A DNA stretch of 40,534 nucleotides from an uncultured Bacteroidales bacterium (GCA_937885465.1 CAKZZM010000105.1:1-40534); one strand, 5' to 3'. Positions 14,710 through 24,150 are shown, numbered from the stretch's first letter. A program made the numbers and translations. Notes: a model not told the origin generated them from the letters alone.

Positions 14710-16389
14710 ATGAAAACTCAAAACAATATACAACAACCCGAGGTACGATGCACGCAGTACCTTATTGCTTTGTTCCTCGTCACATTGTCCCTTATCTCCG
14801 TCTCCTGCTCAGATTCCTATCTTGACCGCGAGACCTACGGCGATAAGGACGCTATCCGGCAGGATCAGTTCTCCTCGCTCGATAACCGCCTTGAAGGAAC
14901 TATGCGAGGCATATACGCCAAGATGTACGCCTACGGCGGCTCGCATGAGACCTTCGGCAAACGCTCTATAGATATGTACGGCGATATATGCTGCGCCGAT
15001 ATGGCTCTCACCGCCTATAACTTCGGCTATTTCTACAGCGACGAGTCGCTGCAAACGAATACCGATCGCGCAGGATATATATGGAACCTCTACTACGGCA
15101 TGCTGCATAATATCAACGCCCTTATTAAAGAGATAAAAGAGGACGACAAACTGATGCAGCGATTCATTAGTGCTACAGCCGACTCCGTTCCATTATTCTC
15201 ATCCGCAGATGTAACTCGCCTCAACTACTACGCTCAAGCCCTCACCATGCGGGCATATCTGCACCAAAACCTGCTCTACTGGTACTGTCCTTCAACACCT
15301 GAGATACTACATGTTCTTGGCAAGACTTGGGATAACTACCCTACCTTCCCGCTTCATACCGAAGCAGATATGGACGAGGCAAAAGGCTACGGACACCTGC
15401 GTGAAACCTATGCTCTCATAGAGTCCGACCTCATGACCGCAATCCGCTTCTTTGACCTCTTCGAAGCGCAGACAATAAGGTCTTCGAAAATTATCGTCAA
15501 CAAGGATGTAGCCTCTTCCCTTTTAGCCTACTCTTTTCTTAATAAGGCGGACGATTACGCCCCCGTCTCTTCTAACGACTACAAATCGGCTTACGAAAAC
15601 GCTCTGCTCTATGCCAAACGCGTGATAGATGCCGGTGCGTATAATATCATCCCGCAAAATAAGGTTCTCTCAACCGGCTTCAACGACATCAACGATGACT
15701 CGTGGATGTGGGGACAAGATGTTACCTCCGAGTCAACAACCAACCTCGCCACCTTCTTCGGACAGGTGGATATCCACACCTATTCCTACGCATGGGGTGG
15801 CGACACCAAAGCCATCGACCGCAATCTATATAAGGAGATACCCGATTGGGACCTGCGCCGCCGCTGGTTCCGCGACGATGACCCGAATGATGTCTTCGCC
15901 CTTTGCCCCGATGGCAAGTTCTTCTCCGCAAAAAACCCCACCTCCACCCGCTCTGAGGATGTTGACCGCGAGTGGATATCCGACAATGTGTGGATGCGCA
16001 TCGAGTCAGTCTATCTCATAGCGGCAGAGGCCGCCTTCCGCCTCGGCAAATACGATGAGGCTAAGCAATACCTGACAGCCATCACCGACCTGCGTATTGA
16101 TAACACCAACCCTGCCGCCGCCACCGCATATAACACTTGGAAAAGCGGACTGAATGTCGACAACCTTTTAGACGCCATTCACCTTAATTGGAGAGTGGAG
16201 ATGTGGGGCGAAGGATACGGCTGGCAAACCTTCCGCCGCCTCTCGCAATCCGTAGTAAGAGGCAGTAACCACCTCTTCAAAGGTGGCGAAACAATAACTA
16301 AATCGTCCAACCCGGGGTCAGCCATTGCCGACGACTATTTCTGCCTCGTCATCCCGCCGGATGAAATACAATATAACCCGAACCTATAA
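14710..16389 (+). CDS. SusD/RagB-type surface lipoprotein (copy 1)
   Basis: The 559-residue product has an N-terminal hydrophobic segment ending in lipobox SVSC (Cys33). It is followed by the typical SusD start DSYLDRETYGDKDAI and helical TPR-like content. The C-terminal signature is NWRVEMWGEGYGWQTFRRL, then IPPDEIQYNPNL, as in the SusD family. It would cap the SusC barrel from outside and capture ligand. It follows susC by 41 bp, a gap filled by a heptad repeat, and precedes the Big_2 lipoprotein by 11 bp. It aligns by eye with the second SusD (shared RSIDMYGD, SWMWGQDVT/SWIWGQDVT, GQVDIHSYSYAWAGDTK-like blocks). The ligand cannot be told from sequence. Confidence 0.93.
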   Translation: MKTQNNIQQPEVRCTQYLIALFLVTLSLISVSCSDSYLDRETYGDKDAIRQDQFSSLDNRLEGTMRGIYAKMYAYGGSHETFGKRSIDMYGDICCADMALTAYNFGYFYSDESLQTNTDRAGYIWNLYYGMLHNINALIKEIKEDDKLMQRFISATADSVPLFSSADVTRLNYYAQALTMRAYLHQNLLYWYCPSTPEILHVLGKTWDNYPTFPLHTEADMDEAKGYGHLRETYALIESDLMTAIRFFDLFEAQTIRSSKIIVNKDVASSLLAYSFLNKADDYAPVSSNDYKSAYENALLYAKRVIDAGAYNIIPQNKVLSTGFNDINDDSWMWGQDVTSESTTNLATFFGQVDIHTYSYAWGGDTKAIDRNLYKEIPDWDLRRRWFRDDDPNDVFALCPDGKFFSAKNPTSTRSEDVDREWISDNVWMRIESVYLIAAEAAFRLGKYDEAKQYLTAITDLRIDNTNPAAATAYNTWKSGLNVDNLLDAIHLNWRVEMWGEGYGWQTFRRLSQSVVRGSNHLFKGGETITKSSNPGSAIADDYFCLVIPPDEIQYNPNL

Positions 16390-16400
16390 AATTAACTCCT

Positions 16401-17504
16401 ATGATTCGCAAATCACCAATTTTCAGCTCTTTGTCCTTTGCTGCTTTGTTACTCAGCACTTTGGCACTTTCCTTCTCTTCCTGCGGTGGGAGCGAGGGCA
16501 ACACCCCCTCTGCGCAGACAGAGACTCTTCAAATGGCGTTCGACGAACTCACCCTTGCTCAGGGCGAGACGATGCGCCTCTACTGCCGTGCCGCATCAGG
16601 CAACGCCGTTACCCTCACTTGGTCATCCGACAAACCTGAAGTGGCATCCGTTGATAATATCGGTAATGTAACCGCCAACGCCGCCGGCACCGCTGTTATC
16701 ACAGCCGCCGCCGGCGAAGCCAAGGCACAATGCACTATCAGCGTTACGGCCTCTGCACTCGCCAAATACACCTTCCCTAACGCCGCTCTGCTCGGGGAGC
16801 CGGACACGGAATATTTTAAAAGCGATATTATCCACACAAAGATGGGCAAAGACTCCGTACACCTATATCTCTCTATGGCGCATGTGCTTCTGCTCTCCGA
16901 CGGACTCTACCTCAACGCTGACGCCGAACTCGACGGCAGTGCACCCGAAGGAGCCGTTATCTCGCTTGAGGTACCTATGTACTACGGACCCGCCGGCATC
17001 AACAACGGCAGACCCGTAATCGTCAACCTCTTTGATGACGATATCAATATCTCTTCCGAGCAGCCCGCCACCGAACCATATAACGCCCAATACGGCAGTA
17101 TCAACAAGAACGCCTACATTAGTGCTATTAAGACGTATTGCGAGTGTTCCAATAGCGGAAATAAAGACGGAATGTACTCTGCCATTGACAATGCCACCAA
17201 AGCCATTAGCGGTGCAAGAGTATCACTCGTCGTTTATCACTCACGCGAAGAAGGTTACCCCGTCAACGGGTATGTGATGAACGACCTGCCCGAAGGATTA
17301 GTGGCAAGCGGCAAAGTCAAACTGACCCGCAAAGGCGTGAACGATTTTACCAACAAGGTAACCTCTATTGACATCATTGTCAAACCTCTTGACAAGACCC
17401 CCGACCACTACTACGGTTCCGCCCTCACCTACGACCCCGCCAAAGGCTACTACCTCGCCGACGACGATATCCACTACCTCACCGATATCCGCTACACAAA
17501 GTAA
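16401..17504 (+). CDS. Big_2-domain surface lipoprotein accompanying SusCD (copy 1)
   Basis: The 367-residue product carries a lipoprotein signal peptide with Cys28 (LSFSSC). One bacterial Ig-like (Big_2) domain follows at about 42-117, recognisable by LTLAQGETMRL, TWSSDKPEVASVDNIGNVTA and GTAVITAAA. The remaining 250 residues form an unrecognised beta-rich domain containing YHSREEGYPVNGYVMNDLPEG. It is the third gene of the susC-susD triplet, and the protein encoded at 22891 is a paralogue of similar architecture. In Bacteroidetes uptake loci such third genes often encode accessory surface-exposed binding lipoproteins, so a ligand-binding role is inferred. The gene is followed by a 25-bp hairpin at 17529-17553. 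Confidence 0.82.
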   Translation: MIRKSPIFSSLSFAALLLSTLALSFSSCGGSEGNTPSAQTETLQMAFDELTLAQGETMRLYCRAASGNAVTLTWSSDKPEVASVDNIGNVTANAAGTAVITAAAGEAKAQCTISVTASALAKYTFPNAALLGEPDTEYFKSDIIHTKMGKDSVHLYLSMAHVLLLSDGLYLNADAELDGSAPEGAVISLEVPMYYGPAGINNGRPVIVNLFDDDINISSEQPATEPYNAQYGSINKNAYISAIKTYCECSNSGNKDGMYSAIDNATKAISGARVSLVVYHSREEGYPVNGYVMNDLPEGLVASGKVKLTRKGVNDFTNKVTSIDIIVKPLDKTPDHYYGSALTYDPAKGYYLADDDIHYLTDIRYTK

Positions 17505-17528
17505 TACCCTACTCCTGATCAAAACGGT

Positions 17529-17553
17529 AGAGACGGTGTTTTTCACCGTCTCT
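17529..17553 (+). repeat. Perfect 25-bp hairpin element, copy 1 (possible terminator of triplet 1)
   Basis: Arms AGAGACGGTG (17529-17538) and CACCGTCTCT (17544-17553) pair perfectly around loop TTTTT. No T run follows, so it is not a canonical intrinsic terminator. The same element, inverted and with one loop difference, is at 31323-31347. Confidence 0.88.
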
Positions 17554-17556
17554 CAA

Positions 17557-17581
17557 TAGTGGCGAACGTCTCTGAACGTTC
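17557..17581 (+). repeat. Single copy of the GAACG-CTCYGA-CGTTC dispersed repeat
   Basis: TAGTGGCGAACG followed by TCTCTGAACGTTC sits 3 bp after the hairpin element and 75 bp before the susC-2 promoter. GAACGT and ACGTTC can pair around CTCTGA. Confidence 0.9.
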
Positions 17582-17655
17582 TCTACTATTTTTCTGCATA
17601 ATTATTCTCTCAAATATCAAAAAGTCACAAAAAACGCCAAAAAAGTTACAAAATG

Positions 17656-17687
17656 TTTGGCAAATTGAGAAAATGATAGTAATTTTG
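17656..17687 (+). promoter_or_regulatory. Promoter of the second susC-susD-Big_2 triplet
   Basis: TTTG (17656-17659), a 20-bp spacer and TAATTTTG (17680-17687) match the Bacteroidetes consensus. Predicted transcription starts near 17693, leaving a leader of about 67 nt before the ATG at 17760. This argues against coding sequence upstream of 17690. Confidence 0.75.
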
Positions 17688-17759
17688 TACGAAAAATGCG
17701 CCTTTTGCGTACATTTTGCGTGTGCGTATTATTTAAGGAAGAATATTTTTACTACGCTT

Positions 17760-20700
17760 ATGAAAAAATTATTCACATTATTTGCTCTCTGCTTGACGAC
17801 GGTTTATATTATGGCTGACAAGCAGGTCAACGGTATCGTTGAAGACGAGAAAGGCGATCCTGTGATAGGAGCGTCGATCACTGTTCCCGGCACATCTCTC
17901 GGAACGATATCCGATTATGAGGGAACATTCTCCATCACCGTACCTGACGATGCCAAAACACTTATGGTAACCTATGTGGGTATGAAGCAGCAGGAGGTTC
18001 CCGTGAAAGGTAATGTTCGCGTTGTTCTGCACGAGAATTCTGAGGTCATACAGGAGGTTGTCGTAACAGGTTACGCCAACGTGTCGAAAGGTTCTTTCGC
18101 CGGCTCGGCCGTTGCCGTTGATGCAGATAAGATAGAGAAGAAAAGTCCGTCGGAGGTAACGAAAGCTCTTGCCGGTGAGGTTGCCGGTGTGCAGGTTGTC
18201 AACACCTCCGGTCAGCCGGGAACAAACGCCTCTATCCGTATCCGCGGTATAGGCTCTATCTACGGTAGCAGCACCCCTCTTTATGTCGTTGACGGTGTGC
18301 CCTATCAAGCCGGTGATGTAGCATCTATCGACCCGGGCGATATCGCTTCAACCACCATTTTGAAGGATGCCACCGCTACCTCACTTTACGGCTCACGCGG
18401 TGCTAACGGCGTTATCGTCATCACCACGAAGAAAGGTACTTCCGGCGAAACGGGTAAAATAGATGTTGATGTTAAGTATGGTGCTAATATGCACCTGCTG
18501 CCGTTGTACGATGTTATCAGCGACCCGAAGGAATATGTGGAGATGGCATGGCAATCAATATACAACTCCCTCAACGGTTCGTATGCGACAGAAGAGAAGC
18601 TTATTCAAGCAGTTAACAACACTCTCTTCTCGGCAAAAGGTCTTTCTGACAGATACAACCTTTGGACTGACGGCGGCAACCAACTTATTGACGGTTATAC
18701 GGGTAAGTTCTACAGCGATGTCACTATGAAAGAGCAGTACAAGAGCCTCATCTCTTGGAAAGACGCTATCTTCCGCGTTGGTCAGAAAGCAGATGCCACC
18801 GTCCGTATCTCAGGCGGCTCGGAAAAGACGACCTACTACACCTCATTCGGTTACCTGAAAGATGAGGGCTACTATATCGGTTCTGACTACGACCGCTTCA
18901 ATGTTCGTTCCAATATTGAATACCAACCGAAGAAATGGCTCAAAGCAAGCCTTAATGTGGCATACGCCTACTCAAAGATGAATGCGGCAGGACAAGGCAG
19001 CAATATGAATAACGGCTTTGCATACGTCAACGAGATTCCGCCTATCTACCCCGTCTTTGTATATGGCAGCACCTACAACGGGGCAGGCACTATCCGCGAG
19101 GGCAAATATAGTTATGGTAACGGTAAGTTCAACCGCACTATAATGAGTAATGGTTATATCCTCTATGACCCGAAGACCGGCGGACCGATGTTTGACTATG
19201 GTATGTATGAAGGTACAGGTCGCGGCTATGGCTCAGGTATCAACCCCGCCGGTTCACTCGTTTGGGACAGAGACTATGTGTCGCAACATCAGGTTGTTGC
19301 CAACGCCGTGTTAGACTTTAAACTATATGAAGGTCTAAAATTCTCGCTTAACGCCGGCGTTCAGTACCTCGGTGTGAACGAGTCAACATACACCAACGGC
19401 TTCTACGGCGATGCTGCAAACATAGGTCGCGTAGCGAAAGGCTTCGACTCATACCTCGCTTACACGATAAGTCAGCAGTTATCATATAACAAGACTTTGG
19501 ATAACCATGTTATTGATATGTATGCCGTTCACGAGACGAACTATCTCACTAACTCTTCATCCGCCGGTGGTATGAATCACCTCGCAGCACTCAAGGGAGA
19601 GTCGGTACTCGAATGGGGCAATGCCGTGCAGATGTCGTATATGACATCCTCTACCACCACTCAGGTACTCGACAGCTACCTCGCCAACGCCAGTTACTGG
19701 TACGACGAACGCTATGGTATAACTGCCAACTATCGTGCCGACGGATCCTCGAAGTTCGCACGCGGACACAGATGGGGACACTTCGGCTCAGTAGGTGCTA
19801 CTTGGAAATTCACCAACGAGCAGTTTATGCAAGGGCAAGATATCTTGAAGAACGGTAAGTTGCGCCTCTCTTGGGGTGCCAATGGTAATCAAGGTATCAG
19901 CAACTTCCTCTTTGAAGACCACTATAGCATAGAGTATGTTGACGGTGATGTGGGCTATGTGTGGACTTACAAAGCAGCAGAAGATATAACATGGGAGCGT
20001 ACGCAGGTCGTTGACCTCGGTGTTGAGTTCGACATATCCAAATACCTCACTGCCGAAATTGACTATTTCTACAAATATACCGATAACCTCTTGATGCCGC
20101 GTTATACTGCATCTTCGCAAGGTTACAGTTATCGTTGGGTGAACGGTGGTTCGATGTCGAACAACGGTGTTGAGTTCCAGCTTAATGTCCACGCCGTTGA
20201 CACCCGTAATGTAAAGTTGGATATTCGTCTGAACGGCGGTCACTACCACAATAAGGTTCTTTCTCTCCCTGCTGATATCGACACCGAGACCGAGATGGTC
20301 TATAACGGCGGTATCGTCAAAGGACATTCGCTCTACGACTACAATGTCCCGCAATATGCCGGTGTTGATGCTGAGTCAGGAAAAGCACTTTATGTGGCAT
20401 ACTACGATGCTAACCTCGGTTCATTCGGTTACACGAGTGCCAACGAGCGTCAGGCACGAGGCGAGAAAGGTACGAACTACATCGGCAATGTTTACCTCTA
20501 TAGAGAGGAGCACCCCGAAGCAGATATTCAAACAACAACAACAGATTTGTACCCCTACGCAGGTAGCGACTACATCGGCAAATCGGCAGAATATGCTCTT
20601 GAAGGCGGTATCGGTTTTGACCTCGAGGTCTATGGCGTAGCACTATCGGTGATGTGCCCGTATCGTATCGGCGGTTATGGTATCGACTACTCTTACGCAC

Positions 20701-21113
20701 AACTGATGAACTCCGACAAGGTAGGACGTATCAACTGGCATACCGATATGCGCGGAGCATGGAACTCGCAGATGACGGCAGAGCAGAAGCAGGCTATTGC
20801 AGATATGGGTAAGGCCGGTATCCCGAGACTGTCGAATGGTACAGACACCTACGCCAACTACACCTCCGACCGCTTCCTCGTTTCCAACTCATACCTCTCC
20901 CTCTATAATGTGCGTCTTGGGTATAAGTTCCAAAAGAAACTGATAAAGAAGATCAAACTGAACCAACTTGAGCTATATGTTACGGCAGATAATCTCGCCA
21001 TACTGACAGCACGCAAAGGCTACAACCCGATGACCTCTTATGCGGGAGCATCTGACACATATCAATACACGCCGCTCTCAACCATTATGGGTGGTATAAA
21101 ACTGCAATTCTAA
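17760..21113 (+). CDS. SusC/RagA-type TonB-dependent outer-membrane transporter (copy 2)
   Basis: The 1117-residue product has a signal peptide (MKKLFTLFALCLTTVYIMA), the carboxypeptidase-like domain (KQVNGIVEDEKGDPVIGAS) and the link EVIQEVVVTGYA. The plug (IRIRGIGSI, TTILKDATATSLYGSRGANG) and a barrel ending PLSTIMGGIKLQF follow. It closely parallels the susC at 11384 along its whole length, with local insertions in the loops, for example after YPVFVYGS. The ATG at 17760 is chosen because the promoter lies at 17656-17687 and the signal peptide starts here. The open frame back to 17559 is read through a non-coding repeat. Codons end in T more often than in copy 1, suggesting long divergence or separate origin. 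The ligand is unknown. Confidence 0.95.
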   Translation: MKKLFTLFALCLTTVYIMADKQVNGIVEDEKGDPVIGASITVPGTSLGTISDYEGTFSITVPDDAKTLMVTYVGMKQQEVPVKGNVRVVLHENSEVIQEVVVTGYANVSKGSFAGSAVAVDADKIEKKSPSEVTKALAGEVAGVQVVNTSGQPGTNASIRIRGIGSIYGSSTPLYVVDGVPYQAGDVASIDPGDIASTTILKDATATSLYGSRGANGVIVITTKKGTSGETGKIDVDVKYGANMHLLPLYDVISDPKEYVEMAWQSIYNSLNGSYATEEKLIQAVNNTLFSAKGLSDRYNLWTDGGNQLIDGYTGKFYSDVTMKEQYKSLISWKDAIFRVGQKADATVRISGGSEKTTYYTSFGYLKDEGYYIGSDYDRFNVRSNIEYQPKKWLKASLNVAYAYSKMNAAGQGSNMNNGFAYVNEIPPIYPVFVYGSTYNGAGTIREGKYSYGNGKFNRTIMSNGYILYDPKTGGPMFDYGMYEGTGRGYGSGINPAGSLVWDRDYVSQHQVVANAVLDFKLYEGLKFSLNAGVQYLGVNESTYTNGFYGDAANIGRVAKGFDSYLAYTISQQLSYNKTLDNHVIDMYAVHETNYLTNSSSAGGMNHLAALKGESVLEWGNAVQMSYMTSSTTTQVLDSYLANASYWYDERYGITANYRADGSSKFARGHRWGHFGSVGATWKFTNEQFMQGQDILKNGKLRLSWGANGNQGISNFLFEDHYSIEYVDGDVGYVWTYKAAEDITWERTQVVDLGVEFDISKYLTAEIDYFYKYTDNLLMPRYTASSQGYSYRWVNGGSMSNNGVEFQLNVHAVDTRNVKLDIRLNGGHYHNKVLSLPADIDTETEMVYNGGIVKGHSLYDYNVPQYAGVDAESGKALYVAYYDANLGSFGYTSANERQARGEKGTNYIGNVYLYREEHPEADIQTTTTDLYPYAGSDYIGKSAEYALEGGIGFDLEVYGVALSVMCPYRIGGYGIDYSYAQLMNSDKVGRINWHTDMRGAWNSQMTAEQKQAIADMGKAGIPRLSNGTDTYANYTSDRFLVSNSYLSLYNVRLGYKFQKKLIKKIKLNQLELYVTADNLAILTARKGYNPMTSYAGASDTYQYTPLSTIMGGIKLQF

Positions 21114-21116
21114 AAG

Positions 21117-21123
21117 AAAGGAG
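21117..21123 (+). promoter_or_regulatory. Shine-Dalgarno-like site before susD-2
   Basis: AAAGGAG lies 8 bases before the susD-2 ATG in the 18-bp susC-susD gap. Clear Shine-Dalgarno sequences are uncommon in Bacteroidetes, and none of the neighbouring starts in this window shows one as good. Confidence 0.5.
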
Positions 21124-21131
21124 ACATAAAT

Positions 21132-22829
21132 ATGAAAAATACATATAAGATATTTAGTTTAACGGCAATCATTGCATTGTCCTTTGCCTCCTGCTCCGAG
21201 AGTTTCCTTGACCGTGAGCCCTTAGGCGGTACACTGTTGCAGAGTCAGTATGACTCTCTCAGCAATGGTCTCGCCGGCTCGATGAGAGGTATCTACTCAA
21301 TGATGTACGGCGTAGACTCACACGATGCCTTCGGTCAACGCTCAATAGATATGTATGGCGACCTCCTCTGCGGTGATATGGCTCTCACCTCTGAAACCTA
21401 CGGCTGGTTCTCAAGCGATGAAAGACAGCAAGTTCGCACCGGCAGAAGCTCATATATATGGAGTTACTACTACGATATGCTTCGCAATATCAACATGGTC
21501 ATCCGTGCCGTAAAACAACAAGGATTAGTTGATAAAGTTGCTGCAAACGGCTTCCCGACTGACGGAATGAAGGTGCTTGACGAAAATGGCAATGTCGTTT
21601 ATACCTACAACTCGGAAGACTCGCTGCGCGGTGTCTATTACGCACAGGCACTGACAATGCGCGGATATGTCTATTCAGGACTCGTCAGGTTCTTTATCCC
21701 GACTGTTGACCATATCTTCAGCGGCGGATACAACCTGACAAACTACCCCGCTTTCCCCGTATATACCGAGGATAATCTTGATGACGGTCCGCAAGAACTG
21801 ACGATGATTAATAAAGTATATGAGCGCATCGACACCGACCTTAGCACCGCCATAGAATATTTCGAGACCTTTGGTAAAGACTATGTCGGCAGTTCGAAAC
21901 TGGTGGCGGATGTCAATGTTGCAAGAGGTCTGCTCGCGTATTTTTACCTCAACCGCGCTATGGAATTCGGCAAAGGTCCCTCTGACCCGCTGCTTGCAGT
22001 GCCAATGAGAAAAGCACTCAGTTACTCTGTTGATGTTATCAATTCCAACAACTTCAACGTTCTTACCAACAATGAAGCACTATCGTCAGGGTTCAATAAT
22101 ATTGAAAGCAAATCGTGGATTTGGGGACAGGATGTAACGACTGAAACAACCGGCGGACTCGCCTCTTTCTTCGGACAAGTGGATATCCACTCTTATTCCT
22201 ACGCATGGGCAGGCGATACCAAGGTTATTGATAAAAACCTATATGAAGCTATCCCCTCATGGGATATCCGCAAGCGCTGGTTCAATGATGGCTCAGGCAA
22301 CTCCACTTTCACTCTCTGCCCCGATGGGAAGTTTTATTCTGCCAAATCACCGCACTCTACCGCTACCGACGATATCGACCGCGAGTGGCTGAGCGACAAT
22401 GTGTTTATGCGTGTAGAGCTGATGTACCTCATCGCAGCAGAAGCCGCCTACTTCTTGCAGAAATATGATTCGGCAGCACTTATGTTAACTGCCATCACCG
22501 ATAATCGCGTTGATACGGCAGCCACGGCATCTGCTCTCTACGACACATACAAAACAACGCTCTCCGACAATAAAGTGCTACTGCAGCAGATTATTCAGAA
22601 CTGGCGAGTAGAACTCTGGGGCGAAGGATATGGCCTGCAAACCTATCGCCGACTCTCTTCACACGCCTATCGCGGATATAACGAGAAAACCGACACTGAA
22701 GAAGAGAAGATACGCAGGGGTGCTAATCACCTCTACAACCCCGGCAAGGAAATGGACTACAGCGATGAAACAACATTCACAATGCAGATACCGGCATCCG
22801 AGACCAACTATAACCCCAATCTCGATTAA
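21132..22829 (+). CDS. SusD/RagB-type surface lipoprotein (copy 2)
   Basis: The 565-residue product has a type II signal peptide ending SFASC (Cys21), then ESFLDREPLGGTLLQS, the usual SusD opening. The body contains RSIDMYGDLLCGDMALTSET and SWIWGQDVTTET. The C-terminal family signature NWRVELWGEGYGLQTYRRL is followed by IPASETNYNPNLD. It should bind ligand at the cell surface and close over the SusC encoded 18 bp upstream. It is a clear paralogue of the SusD at 14710. It precedes the second Big_2 lipoprotein by 61 bp. Confidence 0.93.
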   Translation: MKNTYKIFSLTAIIALSFASCSESFLDREPLGGTLLQSQYDSLSNGLAGSMRGIYSMMYGVDSHDAFGQRSIDMYGDLLCGDMALTSETYGWFSSDERQQVRTGRSSYIWSYYYDMLRNINMVIRAVKQQGLVDKVAANGFPTDGMKVLDENGNVVYTYNSEDSLRGVYYAQALTMRGYVYSGLVRFFIPTVDHIFSGGYNLTNYPAFPVYTEDNLDDGPQELTMINKVYERIDTDLSTAIEYFETFGKDYVGSSKLVADVNVARGLLAYFYLNRAMEFGKGPSDPLLAVPMRKALSYSVDVINSNNFNVLTNNEALSSGFNNIESKSWIWGQDVTTETTGGLASFFGQVDIHSYSYAWAGDTKVIDKNLYEAIPSWDIRKRWFNDGSGNSTFTLCPDGKFYSAKSPHSTATDDIDREWLSDNVFMRVELMYLIAAEAAYFLQKYDSAALMLTAITDNRVDTAATASALYDTYKTTLSDNKVLLQQIIQNWRVELWGEGYGLQTYRRLSSHAYRGYNEKTDTEEEKIRRGANHLYNPGKEMDYSDETTFTMQIPASETNYNPNLD

Positions 22830-22890
22830 ACACAATCTATAAAAATACAGTGAAGGAAAATACCTTCCTAACCCTAAAAATTTTTAAGTT

Positions 22891-24150
22891 ATGAAAAAGA
22901 ATTTATTTTCAATGTTGCTAAGCGCAACTGTTGCATCTCTGATATTAGTCGGATGCAATCCTCAGCAGAACAACCAAGGTGAAGGAGGCACCACAATTAC
23001 CGCAATAACCGTTCGTCCTTCTGCACTGACTCTTGCCGTCGGCGAATCAACGCGTTTGAACGCAACCCTTGAGCCGGAAGGCGCAACAGGAACGATAACA
23101 TGGACTTCGTCTGATACGACAGTGGCAACTGTGGATGAGAAAGGTAACGTACTCGGCATCAACATAGGTACAGCCAATATCACCGCCAAATGCGGCGAAA
23201 TACAAGGTGTTTGCGCAGTTACCGTAAAAGAATATTTTGAGACACTCATATTCACCGGTGCATTCGTTTATGACTACGACACTACCTATTCTGACAAAAT
23301 TGATACATTGTCTTCAGAGAATTGGGACAGAGATTACTATGCAAAGAAAGTGCTCTGCAACGTAAACCTCTTCTCTGAAGGATTCTATATCAACGATGAG
23401 GGGTATTTTGCCGGTGCCGATCAAGGTGCTATCCTCGAGTTCGAGGCTCCTTTCTACTGGGCTCCCGGATGGGCTAACGGCGGTAGTGGAACTATCTTCG
23501 TCCTCGGCGAATGGTTAATAACAGACGACACCATCCAATTCCCCGCAGGTGAAACAAATATAGGTCGCCCGTACTCTATCGATGAGGCAGGTTACACCGC
23601 CGGCATCAACGACTTCGTTCAGCACTATTATGTAGAAGGAAACACTTCTCAAATTGGGCAAGACTTAGAAAAAGCATCAGCATTTATCAAAGGTGCTACG
23701 CTGAAACTATACGAATATCACTCAACAGAAGAAGGCTATGGCTCTGACGGATACTACTCTTCATATATTCCCGACCTCGTTATTTCTGAAGGCGATATGG
23801 AATTTGATGATACATATACCGCATCCAGCTATATGTTAGGCGTTACCTATCACGCTATCAAAGGAAAAGAATTCCTCTTTGATGCTGATACCATAACCAA
23901 TGAGATTTACACCTTTGGCGCACACTTCCAAGCACAAGAAGATAACAATGGTTATACATACAATCTCGTTGACCAAAAAGTTTACTTCGATAATGAATAT
24001 AGTTTCGACTACGGCGTTCGTTCATACGCACCCGCAGCAAAGAAGTCTCAACTGCGCCCGATGCCTATTCGCCAGCTCAATCCTGAGCAGATTAAGGCTT
24101 ACAAGGAAATGAAGAAAAACATCCCGACGGCAAAACAAGCAGTAAAGTAA
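22891..24150 (+). CDS. Big_2-domain surface lipoprotein accompanying SusCD (copy 2)
   Basis: The 419-residue product has lipobox LVGC (Cys22), a Gln/Asn/Gly-rich tether and one Big_2 domain at about 35-112 (VRPSALTLAVGESTRLNATL, ITWTSSDTTVATVDEKGNV, GTANITAKCG). A longer C-terminal domain shares features with the copy-1 protein, for example YHSTEEGYGSDGYYSSYIPD against YHSREEGYPVNGYVMNDLPE. The tail is basic and Pro-rich (RPMPIRQLNPEQIKAYKEMK), which copy 1 lacks. It closes the second triplet; a good terminator follows at 24178-24216. I infer a surface ligand-binding role from the pairing with SusCD, and do not recognise the C-terminal domain. Confidence 0.82.
   Translation: MKKNLFSMLLSATVASLILVGCNPQQNNQGEGGTTITAITVRPSALTLAVGESTRLNATLEPEGATGTITWTSSDTTVATVDEKGNVLGINIGTANITAKCGEIQGVCAVTVKEYFETLIFTGAFVYDYDTTYSDKIDTLSSENWDRDYYAKKVLCNVNLFSEGFYINDEGYFAGADQGAILEFEAPFYWAPGWANGGSGTIFVLGEWLITDDTIQFPAGETNIGRPYSIDEAGYTAGINDFVQHYYVEGNTSQIGQDLEKASAFIKGATLKLYEYHSTEEGYGSDGYYSSYIPDLVISEGDMEFDDTYTASSYMLGVTYHAIKGKEFLFDADTITNEIYTFGAHFQAQEDNNGYTYNLVDQKVYFDNEYSFDYGVRSYAPAAKKSQLRPMPIRQLNPEQIKAYKEMKKNIPTAKQAVK

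Noticed and set aside
17559..17759. A 67-codon N-terminal extension of susC-2
   Set aside because: It spans a full promoter (17656-17687) and the repeat unit, and precedes a good signal peptide at 17760.
22848..22868. Small hairpin GAAGG/CCTTC between susD-2 and the Big_2 gene as a terminator or riboswitch
   Set aside because: Only a 5- to 6-bp stem without a T run, inside an evident triplet operon.
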